From Dehalobacterium formicoaceticum (GTDB lineage Bacteria > Bacillota > Dehalobacteriia > Dehalobacteriales > Dehalobacteriaceae): 64,000 bases of DNA. The notes beneath the pieces were generated by a model, which worked only from the letters and a program-made list of their open reading frames with translations, searched no databases and was not told the origin of the DNA. Below, piece by piece: positions 18,691 to 27,302 of the stretch. The position numbers were made by a program, and so were the translations under genes. Where the stretch lies: contig NZ_CP022121.1 of NCBI RefSeq assembly GCF_002224645.1, positions 496,001 through 560,000 of the forward strand. Direction: 5' to 3'. Numbering within the stretch: position 1 is the stretch's first letter; each line of letters begins with the position of its first letter.

Positions 18691-18692
18691 CC

Positions 18693-19295
18693 TTAAATTT
18701 CTTTTCTTCCTTCGAAGGCCTTAGCTAAGGTTACTTCATCTGCATATTCCAAATCCCCACCTACAGGCAGGCCATGAGCGATTCGTGTTACCTTAACCCC
18801 TAATGGCTTTAAAAGTCGGGATAAATAAAGCGCTGTCGCCTCTCCTTCCACATTGAGGTTAGTAGCCACGACCACCTCTGCCACCGGTGATTCCCTCAAA
18901 CGAGACAATAACTGCGTCACCGTTAATTGCTCCGGACCAATCCCCTCAATAGGGGATATTGCCCCATGAAGAACATGATATCTACCCCTAAATTCTCTGG
19001 TCTTTTCCATAGCAATAACATCCCGAGGCTGTTCCACAATACACAGCACCTTGTCATCTCGATTCTGATCCTGACAAAAAGCGCAAGGTTCCTGATCTGT
19101 CAGATTGGCGCAGATGGAACATTGTTTAATCTTTTGACGAGCATCAATGATGGATTGGGATAAACCCAAAGCATCCCGATCCGGGGCATTTAATAAATGA
19201 AAGGCCAACCTTTGGGCGGATTTCGGACCAACACCAGGAAGTTTCATCAGCTCATCAATTAATCTGGCCACCGGTGCCGGGTAGTAATTAAACAT
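18693..19295 (-). CDS. recR: Recombination protein RecR
   Basis: A 200-residue protein of normal length that works with RecF/RecO to load RecA at gaps. It contains the helix-hairpin-helix [18 protein letters not shown] (~18-36), a four-cysteine zinc finger (CSIC..CAFC ~57-75) and a TOPRIM domain (~80-175, with [13 protein letters not shown] and [13 protein letters not shown]). The gene follows ybaB by ~50 bp in the classic dnaX-ybaB-recR order. Confidence 0.97.
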   Translation of the reverse strand: MFNYYPAPVARLIDELMKLPGVGPKSAQRLAFHLLNAPDRDALGLSQSIIDARQKIKQCSICANLTDQEPCAFCQDQNRDDKVLCIVEQPRDVIAMEKTREFRGRYHVLHGAISPIEGIGPEQLTVTQLLSRLRESPVAEVVVATNLNVEGEATALYLSRLLKPLGVKVTRIAHGLPVGGDLEYADEVTLAKAFEGRKEI

Positions 19296-19345
19296 TGTTC
19301 CGCTCCTTATTCATAGTAAGAACTCTTTTCCTGAATCCATTTCCA

Positions 19346-19663
19346 TTAAAACAAACCGGGAATCTTCATCCCTCCGGTAATCTTATTCATTTCTTCCGAA
19401 ACCATCTCCTGAGATTTTCGCAAGGCTTCATTAACTGCAGCGAGCATCAAATCCTCCAGCATCTCTACATCTTCCGGATCTACCGCTTCCGGCTTAATCC
19501 GAATAGACATAAGCTCTTGTTTTCCATTTGCCACCACTGTGACCATCCCGCCGCCGGCACTGGCTTCAATTTCCTTCGAAGCCAACTCTTCTTGCATGCG
19601 CGCCATATCGGCTTGCATCTTCTGAACCTGTTTCATCATTTTTTGCATATTTCCCATACCCAT
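19346..19663 (-). CDS. YbaB/EbfC-family nucleoid-associated protein
   Basis: A 105-residue protein with a methionine-rich N-terminus ([20 protein letters not shown]), a coiled helix and the conserved [20 protein letters not shown] core. It forms a tweezer-like dimer that binds DNA. The ATG at 19663 is preceded by GAAGGAGG; a GTG at 19696, immediately after dnaX, would add 11 residues without a better site. Confidence 0.92.
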   Translation of the reverse strand: MGMGNMQKMMKQVQKMQADMARMQEELASKEIEASAGGGMVTVVANGKQELMSIRIKPEAVDPEDVEMLEDLMLAAVNEALRKSQEMVSEEMNKITGGMKIPGLF

Positions 19664-19696
19664 TTTAAATCCTCCTTCAATATCGTTTCTGATCAC

Positions 19697-21256
19697 CTAA
19701 TCTACGATCTCCACTTTTACCTCATTGCCTAAAAATTTTTGAACCCCAGCCTCAATTTCGTCCTCTTTTTCCGGGGAGAGATCATCAGTCGTACTCTGTA
19801 CAGTCAGCTCCTGTCTAAAAACAGTGCCTAAGGCCTCTTCGATAATTTTTTTATGCTCAATCTTTTCGATCGTTTCTGCATGAAGCTTAAACTGTTGCAG
19901 ATACTGCATAATTATCTTATTCTGTCTTAATTCCACAGGTGTCCCTTCTTTTAAAAATGCTCCGGTGCTTTTATTTTTTTTATTCACCAACTCCATCACT
20001 TGAGGCCAATGTGCTTGAACAGATTTTATATTCACCTGTATGGCCGGTGGCACATTCTCCTTTTTTACGGGTTCTTTTGGTTGTTTATGTTGTACCGGTT
20101 GTTGATGCCCTTTATGCTCTTTATGTTGTGCTGATTGCACCGGTTGTACATTCTCTTGATCGTTTTTTTCCGGTATCCTTGCCGCTCTGATTAAAGAGAG
20201 TTCTAAGGTAATGCGGGGTTGAGTGCTGTTTTTAAGTTGAGCTTCTCCTTCACTTAAAACATCCAGGATATTAAACAATACCTCCACAGTAAAGATCTTG
20301 CTTTGCTCCGCCAAGTCCCGATGTAAAAAATCCGGCACATCTAATTTTTCAACCGCTTTATTCGATAGTTTAACCAAAATTAAATTTCTGAAATACTCCG
20401 TTAAATCATGATGAAAAAGCCGGATATCCTTACCTTCCTGGATTAAGCTATCAATCAAGGAAATCATGCGGCCATAATCTCTTTCTGCCATAGACAAAAC
20501 AATATTTTTAATAAATTCATTATCTACCGCGCCCAATAGGGAAGCAATGGTCTCTTCCGTAATCATTTCTTCCGAAAAACTTAAACATTGATCCAATAAA
20601 CTTAAGGCATCCCGCATACTGCCCTCCGCCTTTTTAGCAATCATCTGCAGAGCCGCATCATTTACTTTTAATCCTTCAACCGTACAAATATGCTGCAATC
20701 GGTCAATAATAAAACGCATGCCAATACGTTTAAAATCAAAACGCTGACATCGGGAAAGTACAGTGATCGGTACCTTATGAGGTTCTGTTGTCGCTAAAAT
20801 AAATATAACATGCTTGGGCGGCTCTTCCAAGGTCTTTAAGAGAGCATTAAAGGCTTCTGTAGTAAGCATATGAACTTCATCAATAATATATATTTTATAT
20901 TTTCCTTCTACCGGGGCATATTTCACCTTTTCCCTGAGATCCCGAATTTCATCAATCCCGCGATTGGATGCTGCATCAATTTCGATCATATCCATGGCCT
21001 GACCTGACTTGAACCGCTTGCACATTTCACATTGATCACAAGCTTCACCCTCAACAGGAGCAAGACAATTAACTGCTTTGGCCAATATCTTGGCAGAACT
21101 GGTTTTACCTGTCCCCCGGGGGCCGGTAAAAAGATAAGCATGCACTATCCTATTTGCTTTGATCGCATTTTTTAAGGTTTTGCTGATATGATCCTGTCCA
21201 GCAACATCCTCAAATTTTTGGGGTCGCCACTGACGGTACAATGCAACATATGCCAA
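19697..21256 (-). CDS. dnaX: DNA polymerase III subunits gamma/tau
   Basis: A 519-residue clamp-loader ATPase. Walker A is GPRGTGKTS (~44), followed by a zinc module (CLAPVEGEACDQCEMCKRF ~64-82), Walker B IIDEVHML (~120) and an SRC motif (LSRCQRF ~168). A charged, Gln/His-rich linker (~365-395) leads to a short tau-like C-terminus. A slippery heptamer A-AAA-AAG, in the zero frame, occurs in the linker (20060-20066); see findings. The gene lies downstream of the SRP RNA. Confidence 0.96.
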   Translation of the reverse strand: MAYVALYRQWRPQKFEDVAGQDHISKTLKNAIKANRIVHAYLFTGPRGTGKTSSAKILAKAVNCLAPVEGEACDQCEMCKRFKSGQAMDMIEIDAASNRGIDEIRDLREKVKYAPVEGKYKIYIIDEVHMLTTEAFNALLKTLEEPPKHVIFILATTEPHKVPITVLSRCQRFDFKRIGMRFIIDRLQHICTVEGLKVNDAALQMIAKKAEGSMRDALSLLDQCLSFSEEMITEETIASLLGAVDNEFIKNIVLSMAERDYGRMISLIDSLIQEGKDIRLFHHDLTEYFRNLILVKLSNKAVEKLDVPDFLHRDLAEQSKIFTVEVLFNILDVLSEGEAQLKNSTQPRITLELSLIRAARIPEKNDQENVQPVQSAQHKEHKGHQQPVQHKQPKEPVKKENVPPAIQVNIKSVQAHWPQVMELVNKKNKSTGAFLKEGTPVELRQNKIIMQYLQQFKLHAETIEKIEHKKIIEEALGTVFRQELTVQSTTDDLSPEKEDEIEAGVQKFLGNEVKVEIVD

Positions 21257-21404
21257 TTTTCTTGCCTCCCCATTTAATCGATCTATTATTAACCTACTTA
21301 TTCGCCCAACATCCTATTTTCCCTTTATTAGAGAACTTGGCTTGCGCCAAGCCGAAGGCCTAGGGAAAGCCTAAAAATAAAAGACGCCCCAACGGACGCC
21401 TTGA

Positions 21405-21685
21405 AAAATTTAGCCGTGCACCTGTTTTTGAGCATATCCTCCGAGCGTTACTCAAACAGTTAACTCAAACCAGGCACCCTTACGGCACACAAGATTGGCT
21501 ACTTACCGCTGCTTCCTTCCGGACCTGACGGGGTTTATAGCTTCTTATTGCGTAAGACCCAATTATCATCGCCACTTATTTTAGGCAGACCCCACAGAAT
21601 AAACCCTGCCACAGGAATTCAACCCCACTATAGCGGATTGTGGGTTACAAGGCACCGCTACCTCCCCATCTAGCACGGCAAAAGA
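21405..21685 (-). ncRNA. ffs: Signal recognition particle RNA, long Bacillus/Clostridium type (scRNA)
   Basis: The minus strand contains the universal SRP domain-IV core (CAGGTCCGGAAGGAAGCAGC, ~21505-21530) and the Alu-domain block of Gram-positive SRP RNA (GGGGAGGTAGCGGTGCC, ~21648-21670). The ends pair: TTTGCCGTGC at the 5' side with GCACGGCTAAA at the 3' side, giving about 280 nt. Position upstream of dnaX is as in Bacillus. Ends are approximate to within about 10 nt. Confidence 0.93.
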
Positions 21686-21736
21686 ATTTTTTAAAAAAGA
21701 TCGGTATGTCTTGATTCCATACCGATCAGAATTTAC

Positions 21737-21826
21737 TGGCGGAGAGAACAGGATTCGAACCTGCGAGGCTGTTACACCAACACGCTTTCCAGGCGTGCGC
21801 CTTAAGCCGGACTCGGCCATCTCTCC
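21737..21826 (-). tRNA. tRNA-Ser (anticodon GGA)
   Basis: A 90-nt class II tRNA starting GGAGAGATGGCCGAG and ending with an encoded CCA. The anticodon stem CACGC/GCGTG encloses the loop CTGGAAA, giving anticodon GGA. The T arm contains GGTTCGAATCC, and the acceptor GGAGAGA pairs with TCTCTCC. Confidence 0.97.
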
Positions 21827-21958
21827 TAATGTTAATCAACCTATCTCATTAGACTGACTAGCTAATTATACATGCATTTGACCAATGTTGCAAGTCATTT
21901 CTCCGATAACTTTTGTTAAAATTGCCTGAATTTTTCCCAAGAGTGGTAATAATATCCC

Positions 21959-24055
21959 TCAGACACCAATGCCCAATAACAATCCTCCCCGATAAACCAG
22001 GAAAGAAACAAACCATGCTAAGGCCAGGGTATATCCTATGACGAACAAAGGCCATTTCCATGAATTTGTCTCCCGATAGATGACCGCTACCGTGGACAAA
22101 CAAGGAATATAAATCAGGATAAAAAGCATTAACACATAAGCGATCAAAGGAGTAAATCCCGACTGGGTTCTTACCCGATCAGCAAAACCCAAAGATACTT
22201 CTCCTGACGATAAACCTGCCTCTTCATCTATTTCCATGCTATATAAGGTGCTCATGGTGCTGACAACAATTTCTTTGGCAGCAACACCTGAAATGAGAGC
22301 CACGCCAATCTTCCAATCAAATCCTAAAGGTTCAAGCACCGGTTCCACCAGGTGGCCAATGCGTCCGGCAAAGCTTTGCTCCATTGCTTGAGCCGCATCA
22401 AAATTTGATGCTCCATTCGTCTGGGGAAAGGTAAATAAGGCCCACATTAAAATTGACGCTGCTAAAATAACGGTTCCAGCTTTTTTGAGATAGAGCACGG
22501 CTCGTTCCCATACCTGAGTTAAAACGCTGCGCCAGACCGGCATTCGATAAACAGGAAGTTCCATCACAAAGGGCTCAGCCGGACCGGGAAACAGCCAGGT
22601 GCGAAATAATTTTGCCATCAATACAGCTAATAATATGCCGATTAAGTAAATAGAAAAGATCACATTCCCCGCCATATTAGGGCTGAAAAATGCTGCTGCT
22701 AACAAGGTATAAACGGGTAAGCGTGCCCCACAGCTCATTAAGGGGATCACCAAAATGGTCACCAACCGGTCCCGAGGATTTTCTAGGGTACGAGTCGCCA
22801 TAATAGCGGGAATAGAGCAACCAAAACCCAGGATCATGGGAATGAATGATTTGCCGTGCAAACCCATACGATGCATTAATTTATCCATAATAAAGGCCGC
22901 TCTGGACATATATCCGGTACCTTCTAAAAAGGTAATTCCCAAAAAGAGGAGCAAGATGTTAGGAAGAAAAATAATAACCCCGCCAACCCCACCAATAATC
23001 CCATCCACAATTAAAGAACGGAATAAACCATCCGGCAGTATCCCATGAACAAGCTCAGCAAATTTTGAGATCCCCATATCCAGCCACCCCATGGGCAATT
23101 CACCCAGGGTAAAGGTGATTTGAAAAAGCAGCCACATAATCATCAGAAAGATCGGTAACCCCAAAAATCGATTTAAGAGCACCTGATCAATTTTTTCCGT
23201 CATGGATTCCCGATCATCTCCGGGAAAAAGCACGCTTTCCCGGACCGCTCCCCGGGCAAAAGCGTACCGGCTGTCAACCAAAAACAGTTCCGGATCTTCC
23301 CCAAAATGCTCCTCCAAAGACCGGCGGCTTTTTTCTACCTGGATTAACAAATCATCGGCATGATATTTCTTTTTCATGCGGGCTAGTACATCCGGATCAT
23401 TTTCCAAGAGCTTTACGGCTAACCAACGGCCAATAGCCGGTCGATACCTGACAGAGTTCTCATCGCCTTTAATCTTTTCGGGCATTAAGTTCCTTAATAT
23501 CTCAATTTCTGCTTCCACTTCTTTTTGATAGCGAATAGGTCTTTCCTGATATCGGTCACGCCCTTCAAAGAGATGAATAGCAGCCTGTAATAGCTCCTCC
23601 ACCCCCTTGCTTTTTGTGCCTATCACCGGCAGCACGGGATGACCTAAAAGAGTGGCCAGTAAATCCACATCAATTTTGAAATTGGCCTCCTCTGCTAAAT
23701 CCATCATATTCAAGCCGAGTACAATGGGTATTCCCAATTCCTTTAATTGTACGGTCAGACCCAGATGTCTTTCCAAATTGGTGGCATCGGCAATATCAAT
23801 AATCACATCGATCTTCTCTTCCAGCAATACCTGTCGGGTAACTACTTCATCCGGAGAATTGGAGGTCAGACTGTAAATCCCCGGCAAATCAATAATTTTA
23901 AAGTCGTAGTTCTGGTAGCTGCGATGACCTTCTCTTTTTTCTACCGTAACTCCGGGGTAATTGCCCACATGCTGACGGGCTCCGGTAAGATAATTAAAAA
24001 TGGTGGTTTTTCCGCTATTGGGGTTACCCGCCAAGGCGATGGTCATTTTCTCCAT
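21959..24055 (-). CDS. feoB: Ferrous iron transporter FeoB
   Basis: A 698-residue inner-membrane protein for Fe(II) uptake. An N-terminal G domain (G1 GNPNSGKTT ~10-18, G3 DLPGIYSL ~57, G4 NMMD ~117) and a helical GDI-like domain are followed by about ten membrane segments. These contain the Cys-bearing gates LGFGCSIPAIMATR (~405) and the matching downstream GVALISGVAAKEIVVSTM core (~608). Length is normal. Start two bases after the feoA stop. Confidence 0.97.
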   Translation of the reverse strand: MEKMTIALAGNPNSGKTTIFNYLTGARQHVGNYPGVTVEKREGHRSYQNYDFKIIDLPGIYSLTSNSPDEVVTRQVLLEEKIDVIIDIADATNLERHLGLTVQLKELGIPIVLGLNMMDLAEEANFKIDVDLLATLLGHPVLPVIGTKSKGVEELLQAAIHLFEGRDRYQERPIRYQKEVEAEIEILRNLMPEKIKGDENSVRYRPAIGRWLAVKLLENDPDVLARMKKKYHADDLLIQVEKSRRSLEEHFGEDPELFLVDSRYAFARGAVRESVLFPGDDRESMTEKIDQVLLNRFLGLPIFLMIMWLLFQITFTLGELPMGWLDMGISKFAELVHGILPDGLFRSLIVDGIIGGVGGVIIFLPNILLLFLGITFLEGTGYMSRAAFIMDKLMHRMGLHGKSFIPMILGFGCSIPAIMATRTLENPRDRLVTILVIPLMSCGARLPVYTLLAAAFFSPNMAGNVIFSIYLIGILLAVLMAKLFRTWLFPGPAEPFVMELPVYRMPVWRSVLTQVWERAVLYLKKAGTVILAASILMWALFTFPQTNGASNFDAAQAMEQSFAGRIGHLVEPVLEPLGFDWKIGVALISGVAAKEIVVSTMSTLYSMEIDEEAGLSSGEVSLGFADRVRTQSGFTPLIAYVLMLFILIYIPCLSTVAVIYRETNSWKWPLFVIGYTLALAWFVSFLVYRGGLLLGIGV

Positions 24056-24057
24056 GT

Positions 24058-24291
24058 CTATTCCTCCTCAAGCTCTACCATTTCAGCCTCGGTTTTTCTT
24101 AATGAAATATGCGCACCTCTCAGCTTTATTTCCACCGGATCCCCCAGAGGCGCATATCTTTCCACAGTCACCTCACATCCTGGGGATACACCCATTTCTA
24201 CCAATCTTCGTCTGATTGCACCGCTTCCCTTAACCCGGGATACCTTGCCTTTTTTCCCCGGTGCCAAATCCTTTAAAGTTATTTTACTCAT
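24058..24291 (-). CDS. feoA: FeoA-family protein
   Basis: A 77-residue SH3-like cytoplasmic protein that assists FeoB. Typical features are LKDLAPGKKGKV at the N-terminus, the RRRLVEMGVSPGCEVTVER core and a C-terminal LRGAHISLRKTEA. It overlaps the preceding small gene by 4 bp and precedes feoB directly, so the three are one operon. Confidence 0.95.
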   Translation of the reverse strand: MSKITLKDLAPGKKGKVSRVKGSGAIRRRLVEMGVSPGCEVTVERYAPLGDPVEIKLRGAHISLRKTEAEMVELEEE

Positions 24292-24470
24292 TTTTCTCCA
24301 TTCCCTTCATCGATGTCTATTTTCTCAATTTGTTCGCAAGTCTCTTTTTTTGACGGGCAATTGTGGCATCCTTGACAACAAGAAGAGCGTTTTTCAAAAT
24401 GCTGGATCAGATGACGTATCATATAGAAGAGTGCTACAGCACAAATTAACAGAATCAATAATAACTCCAT
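24288..24470 (-). CDS. FeoB-associated Cys-rich membrane protein
   Basis: A 60-residue protein with one N-terminal membrane helix (residues 2-20) followed by a cysteine cluster SSCCQGCHNCPSKKETC. It fits the family of small Cys-rich proteins encoded beside feoAB, possibly a metal-binding helper. AAGGAGG lies upstream. It is the first gene of the operon, just behind a DtxR-box candidate. Confidence 0.82.
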   Translation of the reverse strand: MELLLILLICAVALFYMIRHLIQHFEKRSSCCQGCHNCPSKKETCEQIEKIDIDEGNGEK

Positions 24471-24496
24471 TTGACCTGCCCACCTCCTTAATTTTG

Positions 24497-24510
24497 TTAG
24501 GTGTGCCTAA
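24497..24510 (-). promoter_or_regulatory. DtxR/IdeR-type operator of the feo operon
   Basis: TTAGG-tgtg-CCTAA, a palindrome in the style of DtxR/MntR boxes, lies ~30 bp before the first feo gene. It overlaps a second A/T-rich inverted repeat CTAATTTTTTT/AAAAAAATTAG (24507-24533), which may be a terminator for the regulator gene. Confidence 0.6.
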
Positions 24511-24538
24511 TTTTTTTATTTTAAAAAAATTAGCATTA

Positions 24539-24949
24539 TTATTCACTTTCATTTAAGGCAACCTGGGACTCCAAAAACTTCAGCAATTGAGAGATTGTAT
24601 CCGCGCTGATCGCATGTTCCATGAGGCAGGCATCCTGATCAGCGATAGCTGGGGGCACTTCCAAAACCTCTGTTAGAAATTTTTTCAGCAAACGATGGCG
24701 TTTACGTACTTCCGCAGCCCGCATCCTACCCTCTTCAGTCAATTCTACCGGACCATATTTTTCATGCCGTAAAAACCCTATATCTACTAAAGATTTTACT
24801 GCTTCACTGGCACTGGGCTTAGAGATTTTCATAAACCTGGCTAAATCTGTAATCCGGACAAGATTATTCTCTTCAGAAATAATCAGAATGGCTTCTAAAT
24901 AATCCTCCAGGGAATTGGAAATCCTAATTTCAATCTTATTAACTTTCAT
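24539..24949 (-). CDS. DtxR/MntR-family metal-dependent repressor
   Basis: A 136-residue regulator. The winged helix lies at ~10-70 (SLEDYLEAILIIS, then ITDLARFMKISKPSASEAVKSL as recognition helix region), followed by a metal-binding/dimerisation helix (ADQDACLMEHAIS). There is no C-terminal SH3 domain, so it is of the short MntR/IdeR-like type. Adjacent to feoAB, it most likely responds to Fe(II). Its own promoter carries a related palindrome, suggesting autoregulation. Confidence 0.9.
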   Translation of the reverse strand: MKVNKIEIRISNSLEDYLEAILIISEENNLVRITDLARFMKISKPSASEAVKSLVDIGFLRHEKYGPVELTEEGRMRAAEVRKRHRLLKKFLTEVLEVPPAIADQDACLMEHAISADTISQLLKFLESQVALNESE

Positions 24950-24952
24950 TTT

Positions 24953-25007
24953 GTTAGACAGTCCTAACTTTTTCTTTTATCTTACCCTCATTATGATAAA
25001 CTGTCAA
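24953..25007 (-). promoter_or_regulatory. Sigma-A promoter of the DtxR-type gene with overlapping operator
   Basis: On the minus strand a perfect -35 TTGACA (25002-25007), 17-bp spacer and -10 TAAGAT (24979-24984) precede the repressor gene. The palindrome GTTAG-gactgt-CTAAC (24953-24968) covers the expected transcription start and resembles the feo operator, which fits negative autoregulation. Confidence 0.7.
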
Positions 25008-25155
25008 GAGATAGTTTTCTTAGATCATCCATAATCAAAGGCAGGAAATCTGATGGAATATTTTTCAATCCAATTTTTCTCTTTAGGTCTTGACCTGACA
25101 AGCTGTTTTATGGTACTTTTGTTAATGTGATTGTTTTGATGTAAAGGAGTGTCCT

Positions 25156-25689
25156 ATGGAATTAAAACCACATGATCAGGATTATTGGTTATTAGTAGAA
25201 GATATTTTAACTAATGAAACCTTTTCTCAGCTAATTAATTATAATCATCATCATACTTCTATCATGGAACATGCCCTCACTGTTTCTTATCTATCTTATT
25301 TGATTTGTAAAAAATTGAATTTAGATTATGTCTCCGGAGCCAGAGGCGGCCTATTACACGATTTTTTCTTATATGATTGGCGTGAGTACAAAAAACAACC
25401 CCACAAAAAAAATCACGGTTTGAATCATCCGAAGGTTGCTTTGGCAAACTCCCATCAATGTTTTGAGCTTAATAAAGTTGAATGTGATATTATTCTAAAG
25501 CATATGTGGCCCAAAGCCATTGGCTTCCCCAGATATTGGGAATCCGCTATTGTTTCCTTTGTCGATAAATATTGTGCCTGTAATGAATTTTGGATTAAAT
25601 TTACTTCCTTTGCTTTTAGTTACAGAAAGACAAAATTGGGCAGTACCCTTAAAAAAATATCCTCCTTTGCGATGTTGCAAAATCATTAA
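25156..25689 (+). CDS. HD-domain phosphohydrolase-like protein
   Basis: A 177-residue soluble protein. It has a histidine-rich entry (NYNHHHTSIMEH), then LLHDFFLYDW (residues ~70-79, the HD pair) and a downstream histidine at LKHMWPKAIGFPRY (~115), as in metal-dependent HD phosphohydrolases. The sequence alone does not give the substrate. AAAGGAG precedes the ATG and a terminator follows at once, so it is a single-gene transcript. Confidence 0.78.
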   Translation: MELKPHDQDYWLLVEDILTNETFSQLINYNHHHTSIMEHALTVSYLSYLICKKLNLDYVSGARGGLLHDFFLYDWREYKKQPHKKNHGLNHPKVALANSHQCFELNKVECDIILKHMWPKAIGFPRYWESAIVSFVDKYCACNEFWIKFTSFAFSYRKTKLGSTLKKISSFAMLQNH

Positions 25690-25690
25690 A

Positions 25691-25721
25691 AAGAGGTTTG
25701 GTGACCGTACCCAAACCTCTT
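25691..25721 (+). terminator. Rho-independent terminator after the HD gene
   Basis: AAGAGGTTTGG pairs perfectly with CCAAACCTCTT and is followed by TTTTACTTT. Confidence 0.9.
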
Positions 25722-25725
25722 TTTA

Positions 25726-26217
25726 CTTTATTTAATTGTTTCGGAAATTTATGATGATCCGTTATTCTTTTGCCGGTTAAGCACCGTTTATCGTGAATTG
25801 AATCACCTTTTAACCTGAACAACGGAACTCCTGCTGCCACCGCCGCATGCTTTGCCTGTCTATGTTTTTGTTATATTTTGCAGGAAAACCTTCCCCTTTT
25901 TATCATCAGACCGGGCAAAGTGCTTCTTAAAAGCATTTAATGTTAAACATGCCGGCAAATTTTTATTCTAACCCTTCTTTTTGATCAATACGCTTACCCA
26001 TCCTACCCCTCCCAAAACATAGACTTAACTCTTTTATCTCAACCAGGCCTGGGTTTTTAGCAGATCCAGCAGCCCTGCCCGAAATGCACCCTTTTTTCTT
26101 TCCGTCAGGACATGAATCTGTTATTGTGATGATGGAAAACATTAAACCCCTGCATTACTTAGAATGTCAGCCTTGAATGCTCCATGTCAAAAATTCTTCA
26201 ATTTACTTTGCCATTAC
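25726..26217. other. Intergenic stretch with no recognisable feature
   Basis: Both strands were read; I find no convincing gene, RNA or repeat here. The short frames lack ribosome sites and family patterns. Confidence 0.5.
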
Positions 26218-26535
26218 TTACCACACGGTGAAACGTATCGACCATAACCCGGACGGGGGCCCCCTCCCTATGTATAAGATCCGAATTGATCCCCCCACGG
26301 TAACTTCAAAAACTGCCTGTGCTTGATGGAGCTTTTCTTCTTTGAAGGCAGAAATTTTCGCCATGCTATCCTTTAATTCTATTAATGTTAATGGTATGGG
26401 TAACCCAAAAAACTTACCGAAGATTACCAATGCCGTTTTTCTCCCTAAGAAGAAGGCTCTCACAAAAATGACTGTTACCCATTGGAAAAAGAACTCTTTC
26501 ATCTGTTTGATTTTATTATTCATCTGATGTTCCAT
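26218..26535 (-). CDS. Hypothetical protein, small, one hydrophobic segment
   Basis: A 105-residue frame starting MEHQMNNKIKQM behind a run of six G residues. It has one hydrophobic stretch (FFFQWVTVIFVRAFFL and following) and a lysine-rich middle. I do not recognise a family. An in-frame longer version starts at 26640 without a good ribosome site. The surrounding 1.5 kb is otherwise empty, so this could be a decayed gene. Confidence 0.3.
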   Translation of the reverse strand: MEHQMNNKIKQMKEFFFQWVTVIFVRAFFLGRKTALVIFGKFFGLPIPLTLIELKDSMAKISAFKEEKLHQAQAVFEVTVGGSIRILYIGRGPPSGLWSIRFTVW

Positions 26536-27302
26536 TTTATTTCCCCCCTCAATTTTCCCTTTCCCTCTTTCATCATTAAACCCTGCTACGAGATCCTGTT
26601 TGCGGTTCTTGATTTTTCCCCAGGCCTTTTCCTTGCTCATAATTTACCAAAATCAAGGAGGGAATCCCAGTAAAGATTGTCGTCCGGAAAAAGAACCTTT
26701 CGTGGTCATTCACCAAATACGAATAAAAACACACCCCTTTTAGATGTGTTTTTTATAGAAGTTATGGCCCAATCCCAATAAAATCAAGGGTTTTTGCCTT
26801 TCCTAATATGAACCGTTGCTGCAAGGTTTCATCAGTATGAATAGTATTGCTTCATAAACAGGTTCTCCCATTGAGCATCAATTAAAACAATTGCTTACCG
26901 TCAAGTAATGATTGAATTTTCGCTTCATGATTCATTTTTTTGATTTGTTTAATAAAACTAGAGCCATGAATTTAATCATCATGGCAAAAAGTCAGAGCAG
27001 ACCTTTCCTTTTTCTTATATTGCCCGGCTATTTCGACATTTATCTCCATTTTGTCAAAAAGAAATTAGCCTGATGATAGATTTTTGGTTGTCAATGGCCG
27101 ACAAATCTGTTATGTTTTTGATATCAAGCACTGTAAAAGCCTAGCGGTAAAATGTCAACATTAAAAAAATGAGAAATTGGAAAAAAAATAAGGGAACATG
27201 AAAAGTTCTGCTAAAAAAGGGTAACCCAAATAAACCTCGCACCAAATACCAATAAATGTAAGACGGTGAAAGGATATAAGAAGACCCAGTTAGGAAAAAG
27301 AG
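26536..27302. other. Intergenic stretch before the IS110 element
   Basis: No gene is supported. A small hairpin AAAACACA/TGTGTTTT followed by TT lies at 26726-26752 and could be a terminator. The right-hand part probably includes the 3' end of the IS110-family element, whose exact boundary I cannot place. Confidence 0.4.

Noticed and set aside
21581-21820. Open frame next to dnaX
   Set aside because: It covers the SRP RNA and the tRNA-Ser gene on the same strand and has no ribosome site.
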